DNA from: Actibacterium sp. XHP0104
GTDB taxonomy: Bacteria; Pseudomonadota; Alphaproteobacteria; Rhodobacterales; Rhodobacteraceae
DNA length: 64,000 bases
Assembly (NCBI RefSeq): GCF_025751515.1
Contig: NZ_JAOWLE010000001.1
Location: forward strand, 310,001 to 374,000
Direction: 5' to 3'
In this document: one piece after another, positions 8,685 to 17,621 of the stretch
Layout: each line of letters begins with the position of its first letter
Numbering within the stretch: the stretch's first letter is position 1
Program-made: the position numbers and the translations under genes
Notes under the pieces: model-generated
What the model was told of the DNA's origin: nothing
Databases searched by the model: none
What the model saw: the letters and a program-made list of their open reading frames with translations, nothing else

Positions 8685-10052
8685 CTACCCAGCCCCGAAT
8701 GTCTCTCCAACAAAGGCCGTGAGGTCCGCCATCTGGCGCAGTTTCAGGCCCGCCCCGTCGCCGGTCTTGCCGCGCGCGGGGGTTATAGCATTGGTGAAAC
8801 CAAGTTTTTGCGCTTCTTTCAACCTGTTTTCGGTCTGGCCGACGGGGCGTAATGCCCCCGACAGGCTTATCTCGCCGAAAATGACGGTGTCGGCGGGCAG
8901 GGCGATGTCCTCGCGCGCGCTGAGCAGGGCGGCGGCAACGGCAAGGTCGGCGGCGGGTTCGGTGACTTTCATGCCGCCCGCGACATTCAGGAAAACGTCG
9001 AGCCCGGCAAAGGGGATGCCGCAGCGCGCCTCGAGCACGGCCAGCGTGGTCGACAGGCGGCCGCTGTCCAGCCCCACCACCGTGCGGCGCGGGGTGCCAA
9101 GGGGCGAGGGCGCGACAAGGGCCTGGATCTCGGTCAGCACGGGGCGGGTGCCCTCGATGCCGGCAAAGACCACCGAGCCGGGGGCGGGGGTGTCGCGGTC
9201 GCTGAGGAACAGGGCCGAGGGGTTGGGCACCTCAGAGAGGCCCTCGCCGGTCATTTCGAACACGCCGATCTCATCAGCCGGGCCAAAGCGGTTTTTGACC
9301 GCGCGCAGGATGCGGAACTGGTGGCCGCGCTCGCCCTCGAAATAGAGGACCGTGTCGACCATGTGTTCGACGACGCGGGGGCCGGCGATCTGGCCTTCCT
9401 TGGTGACATGGCCCACCAGGATGACGGCGATGCCGGTGCGCTTGGCGAATGTCACAAGCTCATGCGCGGCGGCGCGCACCTGGGCGACGCTGCCCGGCGC
9501 GCTGTCGACATTGTCGGCCCACATGGTCTGAATCGAGTCGATGATGGCCAGCTGCGGGCGCTCGGCCTCAAGCGTGGTCAGGATATCGCGCAGGTTGGTC
9601 TCAGCCCCCAGCTTGACCGGCGCATCGGCCAGTCCCAGCCTTTGAGCGCGCATGCGCACCTGGGCGCTGGCCTCTTCGCCCGAGATATAGATGCATTTGA
9701 GGCCCGCGCAGGCAAAGCGCGCGGCGGCCTGCAACAGCAGGGTGGATTTGCCGATGCCCGGATCGCCGCCCACCAGAATGGCCGAGGCCGGCACCAGCCC
9801 GCCGCCTAGCACGCGGTCGAGCTCGCCCAGGCCGGACTGGCTGCGCGGCGGCGGGGCCTCGTGCCCCGACAGATCGGACAGGGCCATGGCGCGGCCCCGG
9901 CTGGCGCCAAGGGATTTCGCGGCCGGGCCAGAGGACAGCGGGGCCTCTTCGATGATGCAGTTCCATTCGCCACAGGCGTCGCAGCGGCCGGCCCATTTCT
10001 TGTGCGCGGCGCCGCAGGAGGTGCAGGTAAAGGCATTTGCGAGTTTAACCAT
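8685..10052 (-). CDS. radA: DNA repair protein RadA
   Basis: RecA-like ATPase that promotes branch migration during recombinational repair. Order of domains: N-terminal zinc finger CTSCGAAHKKWAGRCDACG; Walker A GGDPGIGKSTLLLQ; the RadA-specific KNRFG motif (VKNRFGPADEIG); and a C-terminal Lon-protease-like domain. The start chosen (MVKLANAFTC) puts the usual seven or so residues before the first zinc cysteine; an in-frame ATG 15 bases upstream (MHKCNM...) is possible, and neither has a strong ribosome binding site. Confidence 0.94.
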   Translation of the reverse strand: MVKLANAFTCTSCGAAHKKWAGRCDACGEWNCIIEEAPLSSGPAAKSLGASRGRAMALSDLSGHEAPPPRSQSGLGELDRVLGGGLVPASAILVGGDPGIGKSTLLLQAAARFACAGLKCIYISGEEASAQVRMRAQRLGLADAPVKLGAETNLRDILTTLEAERPQLAIIDSIQTMWADNVDSAPGSVAQVRAAAHELVTFAKRTGIAVILVGHVTKEGQIAGPRVVEHMVDTVLYFEGERGHQFRILRAVKNRFGPADEIGVFEMTGEGLSEVPNPSALFLSDRDTPAPGSVVFAGIEGTRPVLTEIQALVAPSPLGTPRRTVVGLDSGRLSTTLAVLEARCGIPFAGLDVFLNVAGGMKVTEPAADLAVAAALLSAREDIALPADTVIFGEISLSGALRPVGQTENRLKEAQKLGFTNAITPARGKTGDGAGLKLRQMADLTAFVGETFGAG

Positions 10053-10139
10053 GTTGCATTTGTGCATGGTTTGTTCTTATTTGTCCAGCGCGGAAAATGG
10101 GCGCCGCGCGGTCTCTGATGCGTCGGTCAAGCCGGATCG

Positions 10140-11021
10140 TCAGTTCCCCGATGCCCGAGATTTCGCAAGCGCGTTCCACAGCTGTTCAGCGGCGGGGTTC
10201 AGGCGGCGCTCGGGGTTCGAGATCATGCGCAGCTCGCGGCGCGCAACGGGTGTTTCAGGGCTGAGATACCCGATGTCTTGACGGTTCAGCATCAGGCTGT
10301 CGGGCAGCACCGTCGCGCCAAGCCCCTCGCGGACAAAGGCGATCAGGGCGGTGGTGTTGCGGGCCTCAAGGTTGCACGAGTCCACGAGGTCACGCACGAC
10401 AGGGTGGGGGACGAGGTCGCACAGGGGGTTGCCGATGAGCGGCTCCAGGCCAAGAAGCGTCCAGTCGGGCGCGGCCCCGTCAGCGATGGCCTGGGCGATC
10501 TTGCCGCGCGGAGAAAACGCGATTCCCAGTTTGTCGCGCAGGATGGCAACGCCGTCGGTATCGTCATCAATCGCGCCCGTAACGATGCCGATATCCGCCT
10601 CTTCCAGCCGCACGCGCCGGCGCACCGATGCACTGTCGACATCGCTGATTTCGAGCCTCACGCCGGGATGGGTCTGGCGGAACGCGGCCAGGGCTTGTGG
10701 CAACAGCGCCGCCGTCGCAGAGGGGACGGCGGCAATCCGGACCGTGCCCGCGATCGAGGTCGTCAACCGGCGGATGGCGTCGGTGCTGGTCTGAAAGACA
10801 TCGGTGGCGCGGATGGCCTCGGCCAGGACCATCTCGCCCAGCAGGGTGAGCTGGTTCTTGCGATCTCCCTCGAACAGGGGCGCGCCGATATTGGCCTCGA
10901 GCTGCGCAAGCGTCATCGACACGGCCGAGGGCGTTCGCCCCAGCACAGCCGCGGCCTGTGAGAGCGCGCCCTTTTCGGCCACCACGCGAAAGGTGCGCAA
11001 CATTTCGAGTTTGATTGCCAT
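10140..11021 (-). CDS. LysR family transcriptional regulator
   Basis: A 293-residue LysR-type regulator. The N-terminal winged helix-turn-helix spans about residues 1-60 (MLRTFRVVAEKGALSQAA, then RTPSAVSMTLAQLEANIG); the remainder is a periplasmic-binding-protein-like effector domain. It is divergent from the aldehyde dehydrogenase gene of the BCCT operon, the normal arrangement for a LysR activator of a catabolic operon, and the 89-bp gap holds nested dyads. The effector is inferred to be the operon's substrate or an intermediate. Confidence 0.9.
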   Translation of the reverse strand: MAIKLEMLRTFRVVAEKGALSQAAAVLGRTPSAVSMTLAQLEANIGAPLFEGDRKNQLTLLGEMVLAEAIRATDVFQTSTDAIRRLTTSIAGTVRIAAVPSATAALLPQALAAFRQTHPGVRLEISDVDSASVRRRVRLEEADIGIVTGAIDDDTDGVAILRDKLGIAFSPRGKIAQAIADGAAPDWTLLGLEPLIGNPLCDLVPHPVVRDLVDSCNLEARNTTALIAFVREGLGATVLPDSLMLNRQDIGYLSPETPVARRELRMISNPERRLNPAAEQLWNALAKSRASGN

Positions 11022-11072
11022 TTCAAAAATCCTGAAAAAACGTTCAATAGTTCAAGATTGCCTGAAATGAAC
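11021..11072. promoter_or_regulatory. Nested dyads in the LysR/aldehyde dehydrogenase divergent promoter
   Basis: TTTCA (11021-11025) and TGAAA (11033-11037) form one dyad that overlaps the LysR start codon. A second, larger one is GTTCA (11042-11046) ... TTCA (11051-11054) ... TGAA (11063-11066) ... TGAAC (11068-11072). Spacings resemble LysR-type T-N11-A sites. This is inferred as an autoregulatory and activation operator region. Confidence 0.5.
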
Positions 11073-11110
11073 CATCGCGTCTAGGGTCTCTCTGACAAAG
11101 GGAGTTCAGC

Positions 11111-12562
11111 ATGATTCACAACACGGGCATTCATATCGCAGGGCGTTGGGAGCAAGGCGCATCACTGGTCGAGAACCGCAATCCCTCGGATCTGGCGGAT
11201 GTGATCGGCGAGTATGGTCAGGCTGACGCCGCGAAACTGGATGAGGCTCTGGCCGCGGCGCGCAAGGCGCAGGTCGTCTGGTGGCGTGCCGGCGTTCAGA
11301 AACGCCATGACGTTCTGATGGCGATCGGCACCGAGCTGATGGCGCGGGCCGATGAGATCGGCCAGATGGTATCGCGCGAAGAGGGCAAGCCGCTGGCCGA
11401 AGGCCGTGGCGAGGTCTATCGCGCCGGGCAGTTCTTTACCTATTATGCCGCCGAGGCCCTGCGCGGCCATGGCGACCTGGCCGAAAGCGTGCGCCCGGGC
11501 GTCGAGATCGATGTGCGCCGCGAGCCGGTCGGCGTTGTGGCGATCATCAGCCCCTGGAACTTTCCCGTGGCCACTCCGGCCTGGAAAATCGCCCCCGCGC
11601 TGGCCTTCGGAAACGCCGTTGTGTGGAAGCCCGCGAACCTGACGCCCGCATCCGCCTGTGCGCTGACCGAGATCATCGTGCGCCAGGACATTCCCGCGGG
11701 CCTGTTCAACCTGGTGACCGGTCCGGGCCGCGAAGTCGGTCAGCGGCTGGTCGAAAGCCGGGAAGTCGACGCAATCAGCTTTACAGGGTCGGTTTCGGTC
11801 GGGCGCGGCATCGCTGCCAGTGCGATTGCGAACATGACGAAGATCCAGATGGAGATGGGTTCCAAGAACCCCATGCTGATCATGGACGATGCCGACCTCG
11901 ATCTTGCTGTGTCGCACGCGGCCAACGCGGCGTTCGGCGGCACCGGGCAGAAATGCACCGCGGCCTCGCGCCTGATCGTGCACGAGGCGGTGCATGATAC
12001 GTTTGTCGAGAAACTGACCGCGGCAGCCAGGGCCTTTACGGTCGGTCACGCGCTGGCTCAGGGCACTCAGATCGGGCCGGTCGTGTCCGAGGGGCAGCTT
12101 GCGCAGAACCTCGGATTTGTTGAACTGGGCAAGTCCGAAGGGGCAGAGCTGCTGTGCGGCGGCGACCGCGTTCAGCGCGAGACCGAGGGCTATTTCCAGG
12201 CCCCCGCCGTCTTTGCGAACACCCGCAACGACATGCGGATCAACCGCGAGGAAATGTTCGCGCCGATCACCTGCGTCATCAAGGCGGGCAGCTATGACGA
12301 AGCGCTTGCGCTAGCCAATGACAGCGAGTTCGGCCTGACCGCCGGGATCATGACCCGCTCGCTTTCGCGCGCCAGCCATTTCCGCGCCAACATGCGCGCG
12401 GGCTGTGTGATGGTGAACCTGCCGACTGCCGGAACGGATTATCACGTTCCCTTTGGCGGGCGCGGGGCTTCGTCTTACGGACCGCGCGAACAGGGCCGCT
12501 ATGCCGCCGAGTTCTACACCACCGTCAAGACCGCCTATGTCGCGGCGGGGGTGCCGGAATGA
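11111..12562 (+). CDS. Aldehyde dehydrogenase family protein (2-oxoglutarate semialdehyde dehydrogenase-like)
   Basis: NAD(P)-dependent oxidation of an aldehyde to the acid. Complete 483-residue enzyme: cofactor-site FTGSVSVGRGIA, catalytic glutamate in EMGSKNPM, catalytic cysteine in GGTGQKCTAASR, and the late motif EEMFAPI. The end PFGGRGASSYGPREQGRYAAEF resembles the 2,5-dioxovalerate (2-oxoglutarate semialdehyde) dehydrogenase branch. It is the first gene of the LysR-flanked operon, with a GGGAG ribosome site, and overlaps the M19 gene by 4 bases. The likely role is oxidation of an aldehyde released during catabolism of the BCCT substrate; the substrate itself is inferred. Confidence 0.88.
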   Translation: MIHNTGIHIAGRWEQGASLVENRNPSDLADVIGEYGQADAAKLDEALAAARKAQVVWWRAGVQKRHDVLMAIGTELMARADEIGQMVSREEGKPLAEGRGEVYRAGQFFTYYAAEALRGHGDLAESVRPGVEIDVRREPVGVVAIISPWNFPVATPAWKIAPALAFGNAVVWKPANLTPASACALTEIIVRQDIPAGLFNLVTGPGREVGQRLVESREVDAISFTGSVSVGRGIAASAIANMTKIQMEMGSKNPMLIMDDADLDLAVSHAANAAFGGTGQKCTAASRLIVHEAVHDTFVEKLTAAARAFTVGHALAQGTQIGPVVSEGQLAQNLGFVELGKSEGAELLCGGDRVQRETEGYFQAPAVFANTRNDMRINREEMFAPITCVIKAGSYDEALALANDSEFGLTAGIMTRSLSRASHFRANMRAGCVMVNLPTAGTDYHVPFGGRGASSYGPREQGRYAAEFYTTVKTAYVAAGVPE

Positions 12563-13572
12563 CCCCGCTGATTGATGGTCTGCAATATGCGAACTGGTCG
12601 GAAAAGATCTTTCGCCAGATGCGCGATGGCGGCGTTGATGCCGTCCATGTGACGATCACCTATCACGAGACCTTTCGCGAAACGGTGCTGAACATCGAAC
12701 GCTGGAACCGTTGGTTCGAGCAATTTCCCCACCTGATCTTTCTCGGACGCACGGCGGCGGATGTCGCCCGGGCGCGCGAAACCGGGCGCACGGCGATCTT
12801 CTTTGGCTCGCAAAACCCGTCATGCATGGAAGACGATATCGGGCTGATCGAGGTGCTGCACACGCTGGGTCTGCGGTTCATGCAGCTGACCTATAACAAC
12901 CAGTCGCTTCTGGCGTCGGGCTGTTACGAGGCCGATGACACCGGCCTGACCCGGATGGGCCGCGAGGTCGTGGCCGAGATGAACCGCGTGGGTCTTGTCG
13001 TGGATATGAGCCATTCGGGCGAGCGCTCGACCCTGGAGGCGATCGAGCATTCGACCCGTCCGATCGCGATCACCCATGCCAATCCACATGACTGGCATCC
13101 GGCGCTGCGCAACAAATCCGAGACCGTGCTGCGTGCCCTGGGGCAAAGCGGCGGGATGCTGGGCTTTTCGGTCTATCCGCATCACCTCAGGGGCGGCAGC
13201 GCCTGCGACGTGACCGACTATTGCGAGATGATCGCGCGCACCGCCGATCTGATGGGTATCGACCATGTCGGGATCGGCACTGACCTGTGCCAGGATCAGC
13301 CTGACAGCATCGTCGAATGGATGCGTGTCGGCCGCTGGACCAAGGTCATCGACTATGGCGAGGGCAGCGCCGCCGCCCCGGGCTTTCCGCCGATGCCCGA
13401 GTGGTTCGCCGACAACCGCGATTTCGGCCGCATAGCCGCCGGCCTTCGGGCCACGGGGATGGCCGAGGCCGATGTCGCCGCCGTGATGGGCGGCAACTGG
13501 CTTCGTTTCTTCGAAAAGAGTTTCGCACCGAAGACCAAGGAGGGGTCGACGCTGCATCGCGCCGCCGAGTGA
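12559..13572 (+). CDS. M19 (membrane dipeptidase) family protein with altered metal site
   Basis: A 337-residue TIM-barrel protein of the renal dipeptidase family. Two metal histidines are kept, in VDMSHSG (His152) and ITHANP (His173), and Asp242 is kept in GIGTDLC. The N-terminal HxD metal pair is replaced (IDGLQYANW: Leu8 and Tyr10), and the bridging glutamate position reads FFGSQNP (Gln85). So the canonical binuclear zinc site is not intact, and dipeptidase activity should not be assumed. From memory, this divergent M19 branch also occurs beside dimethylglycine demethylase genes in Pseudomonas, which would fit a role in methylated-amine catabolism. Coupled by overlap to the aldehyde dehydrogenase; the BCCT gene follows after 35 bp. 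Confidence 0.85.
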   Translation: MTPLIDGLQYANWSEKIFRQMRDGGVDAVHVTITYHETFRETVLNIERWNRWFEQFPHLIFLGRTAADVARARETGRTAIFFGSQNPSCMEDDIGLIEVLHTLGLRFMQLTYNNQSLLASGCYEADDTGLTRMGREVVAEMNRVGLVVDMSHSGERSTLEAIEHSTRPIAITHANPHDWHPALRNKSETVLRALGQSGGMLGFSVYPHHLRGGSACDVTDYCEMIARTADLMGIDHVGIGTDLCQDQPDSIVEWMRVGRWTKVIDYGEGSAAAPGFPPMPEWFADNRDFGRIAAGLRATGMAEADVAAVMGGNWLRFFEKSFAPKTKEGSTLHRAAE

Positions 13573-13607
13573 CGGCCCGAACCTAACGATCTTTAAGGGA
13601 GGAGATC

Positions 13608-15155
13608 ATGACTGACACCACCGAGACCCGCACCCGAGGTGCGTGGCTGGGCCGCGTGGACAAACCGCTTTTCGCGGTTACCGGAGGCTTTATCCTGCTG
13701 TTCTGCGCGCTTGCGCTGATCAGCATCGACACCCTGTCGGCCATGGTCGACTGGGGGTTCAATTTCGCGGCCACTTATTTTGGCCTTTACTGGCAGATCC
13801 TGCTGTTGGCGACCTTCGTCATCGGTATCGCGATCTGTTTCCTGCCGGGCAGCCGTTCTGTTCTGGGCCGTATGGAGCGCCCGGAATTCACCACCTTCCA
13901 ATGGGCGGCGATGATCATGTGCACGCTGCTGGCCGGGGGCGGGGTCTTTTGGGCCGCGGGCGAGCCGATCGCGCATTACCTGTCGACCCCGCCGCTGTTC
14001 GGAGATCTGAGCAGCGACCCGCAGGCGCAGGCCAATGCCGCGCTGGCGCAGTCCTACCTGCACTGGGGTTTCCTGGCCTGGGCGATCCTTGGGTCGCTGA
14101 CCACGATCATGCTGATGCATTATCACTATGACAAAGGTCTGCCTCTGGCGCCGCGCACGCTGCTTTACCCGGTGTTCGGGGATCGCGCGATCAATGGCCC
14201 GATCGGGCTGATCGCGGATGCGTCCTGCATCATCGCCGTGGTTGCGGGGACGGTGGGGCCGATCGGTTTCCTGGGGCTTCAGATGTCTTACGGGCTGAAC
14301 GCGCTGTTCGGCATTCCCGATGGCTTTACCACCCAGGCCGTGATGATCCTGGCGCTGGCCGGCATCTACACGATCTCGGCGATCTCGGGCCTGGAAAAGG
14401 GTATCCAGTTCCTGTCCAAGGCCAACGTGATCCTGGCATTTGCGCTGCTGGCCTTCATGCTGATTGCCGGGCCGACCGTGTTCATCTTCAAGGGCTTTTT
14501 CGGAGGCTTGGGCACCTATGTGTCGAACTTCGTCGACATGGCGATGTATCGTGGCGATGCGGGGATGTTCGGCGCGCCCGGCTGGCTGGGCTGGTGGACC
14601 GTGTTTTTCTGGGGCTGGTTCCTGGGCTACGGGCCGCTGATGGCGATCTTTATCGCCCGTGTCAGCCGTGGCCGTTCGATCCGCTCGATCATCATCATGC
14701 TGTCGATCATCGCGCCGCTGATCACCAACTTCTGGTTCACGATCATCGGAGGGTCGGGCATCGCGCTTGAGCAGATGACCCCGGGCATCATCTCGGGGCC
14801 GTTCGAAGGGTTCAACCTGCCCGCCGGTCTGCTTGCAATCACCCAGGCCATGCCGCTTGGATTTATCCTGTCGGCGCTGTTCCTGGTGCTGACGATGATC
14901 TTCGTGGCCACCACCAGCGACTCGATGAGCTTTGTCATCGCGACCGCGATGTCCAGCGACAACCCCTCGACGCCGCTGCGCGCCTTCTGGGGGATCGCGA
15001 TGGGGGTCATGGCCCTGATCCTGATCTCGACAGGGGCGGGCGGTATCGGCAAGCTGCAAAGCTTTATCGTCGTGACCGCGGTGCCGGTGTCGCTGGTGTT
15101 GCTGCCTTCGATCTGGGACGCGCTGCGCATCACGCTGGCGCTGGGCCGCAAGTAA
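13608..15155 (+). CDS. BCCT family transporter
   Basis: Secondary transporter of the betaine/choline/carnitine family, 515 residues and about 12 transmembrane helices. The family aromatic box is recognisable around WTVFFWGWFLGYGPLMAIFIARVSRGRS, and the central GLQMSYGLNALFG region is conserved. There is no long C-terminal osmosensory tail, so uptake for catabolism is more likely than osmoregulation. A strong ribosome site (GGGAGGAG) precedes the ATG. It sits between enzymes in one operon, which makes its substrate (a quaternary amine or similar zwitterion) the probable input of the pathway. Confidence 0.93.
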   Translation: MTDTTETRTRGAWLGRVDKPLFAVTGGFILLFCALALISIDTLSAMVDWGFNFAATYFGLYWQILLLATFVIGIAICFLPGSRSVLGRMERPEFTTFQWAAMIMCTLLAGGGVFWAAGEPIAHYLSTPPLFGDLSSDPQAQANAALAQSYLHWGFLAWAILGSLTTIMLMHYHYDKGLPLAPRTLLYPVFGDRAINGPIGLIADASCIIAVVAGTVGPIGFLGLQMSYGLNALFGIPDGFTTQAVMILALAGIYTISAISGLEKGIQFLSKANVILAFALLAFMLIAGPTVFIFKGFFGGLGTYVSNFVDMAMYRGDAGMFGAPGWLGWWTVFFWGWFLGYGPLMAIFIARVSRGRSIRSIIIMLSIIAPLITNFWFTIIGGSGIALEQMTPGIISGPFEGFNLPAGLLAITQAMPLGFILSALFLVLTMIFVATTSDSMSFVIATAMSSDNPSTPLRAFWGIAMGVMALILISTGAGGIGKLQSFIVVTAVPVSLVLLPSIWDALRITLALGRK

Positions 15156-15162
15156 GTGAAGC

Positions 15163-15188
15163 GCCGGGCGGGGTTCGCCTTGCCCGGC
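15163..15188 (+). terminator. UUCG-capped GC hairpin after the BCCT gene
   Basis: GCCGGGC (15163-15169) pairs with GCCCGGC (15182-15188); inner pairs extend the stem to a TTCG tetraloop at 15174-15177. There is no T-run after it. It lies between the BCCT stop and the next gene, so it is more likely an mRNA-stabilising or partial attenuation hairpin than a full terminator. Confidence 0.5.
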
Positions 15189-15221
15189 AGCATCTTCCGC
15201 TCAATGAAAGGCATCCGAGCC

Positions 15222-16898
15222 ATGCAAGCCGGAAACACTCTTGCCACTGATGGCGGCACCCCGCAGCCCCGGTCCCCGCAGGTCGTCATGCGCCTGGAGC
15301 GGATGGGATCTGCGCATCCGACCCGCCTGTCATTCCTGCGCGTGCTGCTTCGGCGGATGGCCAACGAGGGCTGGCGGTTTGATCGCCCGGTCTGGGAGAT
15401 CGACGATCATGGGGTTGGTCGGGCGGTTTATCGCGCCGCCGGTCCGAAACGCAGCTACAGCCTTGTTGCCTTTGCGCATGACCTGCCCGCCGAAATGCGG
15501 TCGGATCGCGTGATCGCTACGGCCTGGGATGCCACGTTTGCCCTGTTCGACGGCACGCCAAGCGCGGCCGATCTTGACCGCTTGCAGGCCAATGTGCCCC
15601 TGCAAGAGGCCGGCCGGGTGTCGTCGCAAGAGCTGTCGCTCAGCCGCGCGAACCGCTCGGTCCGGCTGTGGGCGCATGTGGTTGACCGGCTGGCGGCCGG
15701 GCAGCAGCCCGACCCCGAAGAGATCGCGGCCGTCGGCTATCTGATGCGCACCACGGCCGTCTATGGGTCGGGCAAGTTCGGTGCCGCCGACCGACGGGAT
15801 ATCGCCGACCGGCCCGAGCTGGCAGAGCCGTTTCAGCCCGAGATGCTCTCGGTCTGGCTGACGCGCCAGTTCACGGTCGATATCGTCGAACACCTGGCAA
15901 TGGTCAAAGGCGGGGCGAATGCCGTGCGCCTGGAGCCCGCGATCAAGGCGGCCTTTGGTGTCGGAAACTCTACCGGGCTTGGCATGGCGCCGTATCTGGT
16001 GCGGCACCCGTTGCTGCTGAACAACTGGTCGGCGGCACGGGAAGAGGCCCTTACACGGGTGCGCGGTGTCGCGGGGGCGGCGCCCGAGGCCGTGCGCTGC
16101 CTGCGCCAGACCTATCAAGAGGCCCGCCGCAATGCCGCCGATTGGCGGTCGGAGCATCCGATCCAGGTCGCCAAGCTGGCCGATCTTTGTGCGGATCTCG
16201 ACCGGATCGGGGCGCGGCTTGATCAGTTTCCGGGCACGGCGGCGTTCCCGTGGGATGAGCTGTGGCGCTGGGGCGAGGCAACCCTGTCGGTCGAGGGGCA
16301 AGAGCAGCTTCTTGCGCTGCTGATCGAGCCCCACGGCGATCTTGTCGATGATCTGTCGGCCTGCATGAGCGCCGATGAGACCGTCGCCGCCCCCCTGAAC
16401 GGGTCAATGACGGTCGGGCGCCTGCGCGAAATCCTGCGCCAGCGTTACAGTTGGGCCCTGGCAACGGATTTCACGCAGCCCGAAAACATGGCGCGGTTCT
16501 GGTATGTTTCGGAAGAAAAGCTGGAGCCCCGGCTGGGAGAGCGTGCATCCGACGAGGGCGCAGAGCTTGAACAGCCCCTGTGTATCGCCCGTTTCGCCTG
16601 GGAGCTGGATGCTGACCTGGCGCAAAGCCCCGCGACCGAGACCGTGGCGGCATTCGTCATGCGCCACCCCCGGCACCGCTATATCGTGCGCCGCGCCCAG
16701 ATCGCCGAGACCCATCCCTATGCCGAAGTGCATGACAACCTGATCGCCGCCGACATGCTGCCCATCGACCTGATGCGCTGCAAGCTGGCCTTTTTCGGCG
16801 CGACCCACTTCGACCCGCGCTCGGACAAATGGGTGCGTATCAGCCTGTTTCAGGGCGCGCCTTATCCGCTGGATCCAGAGGGAGGGTCCCTGTCATGA
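15222..16898 (+). CDS. Conserved protein of unknown function in the BCCT operon
   Basis: A 558-residue soluble-looking protein that I do not assign to a characterised family. No signal peptide or membrane segment is visible. Recognisable blocks are RLERMGSAHPTRLSFLRVLL near the N-terminus, MRTTAVYGSGKFGAADR in the middle, VWLTRQFTVDIVEHLAMV, and an ending rich in charged and aromatic residues. The start at 15222 follows an AAGG; GTG at 15156 or ATG at 15204 are also in frame but overlap or abut the hairpin. It overlaps the DUF3726 gene by 4 bases, so the two are made together and probably act together. Confidence 0.75.
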   Translation: MQAGNTLATDGGTPQPRSPQVVMRLERMGSAHPTRLSFLRVLLRRMANEGWRFDRPVWEIDDHGVGRAVYRAAGPKRSYSLVAFAHDLPAEMRSDRVIATAWDATFALFDGTPSAADLDRLQANVPLQEAGRVSSQELSLSRANRSVRLWAHVVDRLAAGQQPDPEEIAAVGYLMRTTAVYGSGKFGAADRRDIADRPELAEPFQPEMLSVWLTRQFTVDIVEHLAMVKGGANAVRLEPAIKAAFGVGNSTGLGMAPYLVRHPLLLNNWSAAREEALTRVRGVAGAAPEAVRCLRQTYQEARRNAADWRSEHPIQVAKLADLCADLDRIGARLDQFPGTAAFPWDELWRWGEATLSVEGQEQLLALLIEPHGDLVDDLSACMSADETVAAPLNGSMTVGRLREILRQRYSWALATDFTQPENMARFWYVSEEKLEPRLGERASDEGAELEQPLCIARFAWELDADLAQSPATETVAAFVMRHPRHRYIVRRAQIAETHPYAEVHDNLIAADMLPIDLMRCKLAFFGATHFDPRSDKWVRISLFQGAPYPLDPEGGSLS

Positions 16899-17605
16899 TG
16901 ACTGAACCGAATGATCCGACGCAGTCCGGGCCCGACCTGTCGGGCCTGGCCACCCGGACCCGGCTGTCGCGCAACGAGATCGAAGGCGCCTGCACCAAGG
17001 CCGCTCGCGGCGCCGGCCTAAGCTGGGGCCACGCCGAAGAGGCGGGGTTTGCCGCCGGGTGGCTGCATGCGCATGGTATCGATGGCGCGGCGGCGCTGTT
17101 GGCGCATCTTGAAAAGGCCGCGGGTAAGCCCTGGGACGAGCTGTGCCCCAAGGTCGCCGCCGGGCTTTGGCTGCCCGCGGGCAAGGGGGCGATCTGCCCC
17201 TTGATCCTTGGATCGTCACTCAGCGACTACGGCAGCCTTCCCGAGGGCTCGCTGGACGCGGGTCTCGCGATCGGGCCGGTCAGCCAGCCCGTCCTTGTGG
17301 TGCCGTTCCTTGCGCGCCTGGCACGCAGCAGCGGGCACCCCATCGCCATGCGTTTCGCCACCGGCACGGTTTACGTGGGGGGCGACCATATTTCAGGTGA
17401 TATCAAGGTCTTGGTCGATCTGGCCGAGACCCGCGCCGACCTAAGCGCCGCCGACACCGTGCCCGAAACCGCACCCTGCCAGGCCGACTATGAATGCGAC
17501 GCTGCGACCCTGGCCGCGCTGGGCGTGTTTGCGATGCGCACAACTGTTCCCCCGTCCGAACGCTCGCGCAGCGATGCGGGGGCGGGCACCGATGACAATG
17601 ACTGA
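16895..17605 (+). CDS. DUF3726 family protein
   Basis: A 236-residue protein whose N-terminal half matches DUF3726 by the sequence LSRNEIEGACTKAARGAG followed by LSWGHAEEAGFAAGWL. The function is unknown. The ATGA overlap with the preceding stop and a GGAGGG ribosome site fix the start; an upstream in-frame ATG at 16829 lies inside the previous gene and is not needed. It is coupled to the 558-residue unknown and followed directly by ridA, so it belongs to the same catabolic operon. Confidence 0.82.
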   Translation: MMTEPNDPTQSGPDLSGLATRTRLSRNEIEGACTKAARGAGLSWGHAEEAGFAAGWLHAHGIDGAAALLAHLEKAAGKPWDELCPKVAAGLWLPAGKGAICPLILGSSLSDYGSLPEGSLDAGLAIGPVSQPVLVVPFLARLARSSGHPIAMRFATGTVYVGGDHISGDIKVLVDLAETRADLSAADTVPETAPCQADYECDAATLAALGVFAMRTTVPPSERSRSDAGAGTDDND

Positions 17606-17621
17606 ACAACAAGGATCCAAG

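Noticed and set aside
13593-15059. 488-residue open frame opposite the BCCT gene
   Set aside because: Shadow of a long membrane-protein gene, without family motifs.
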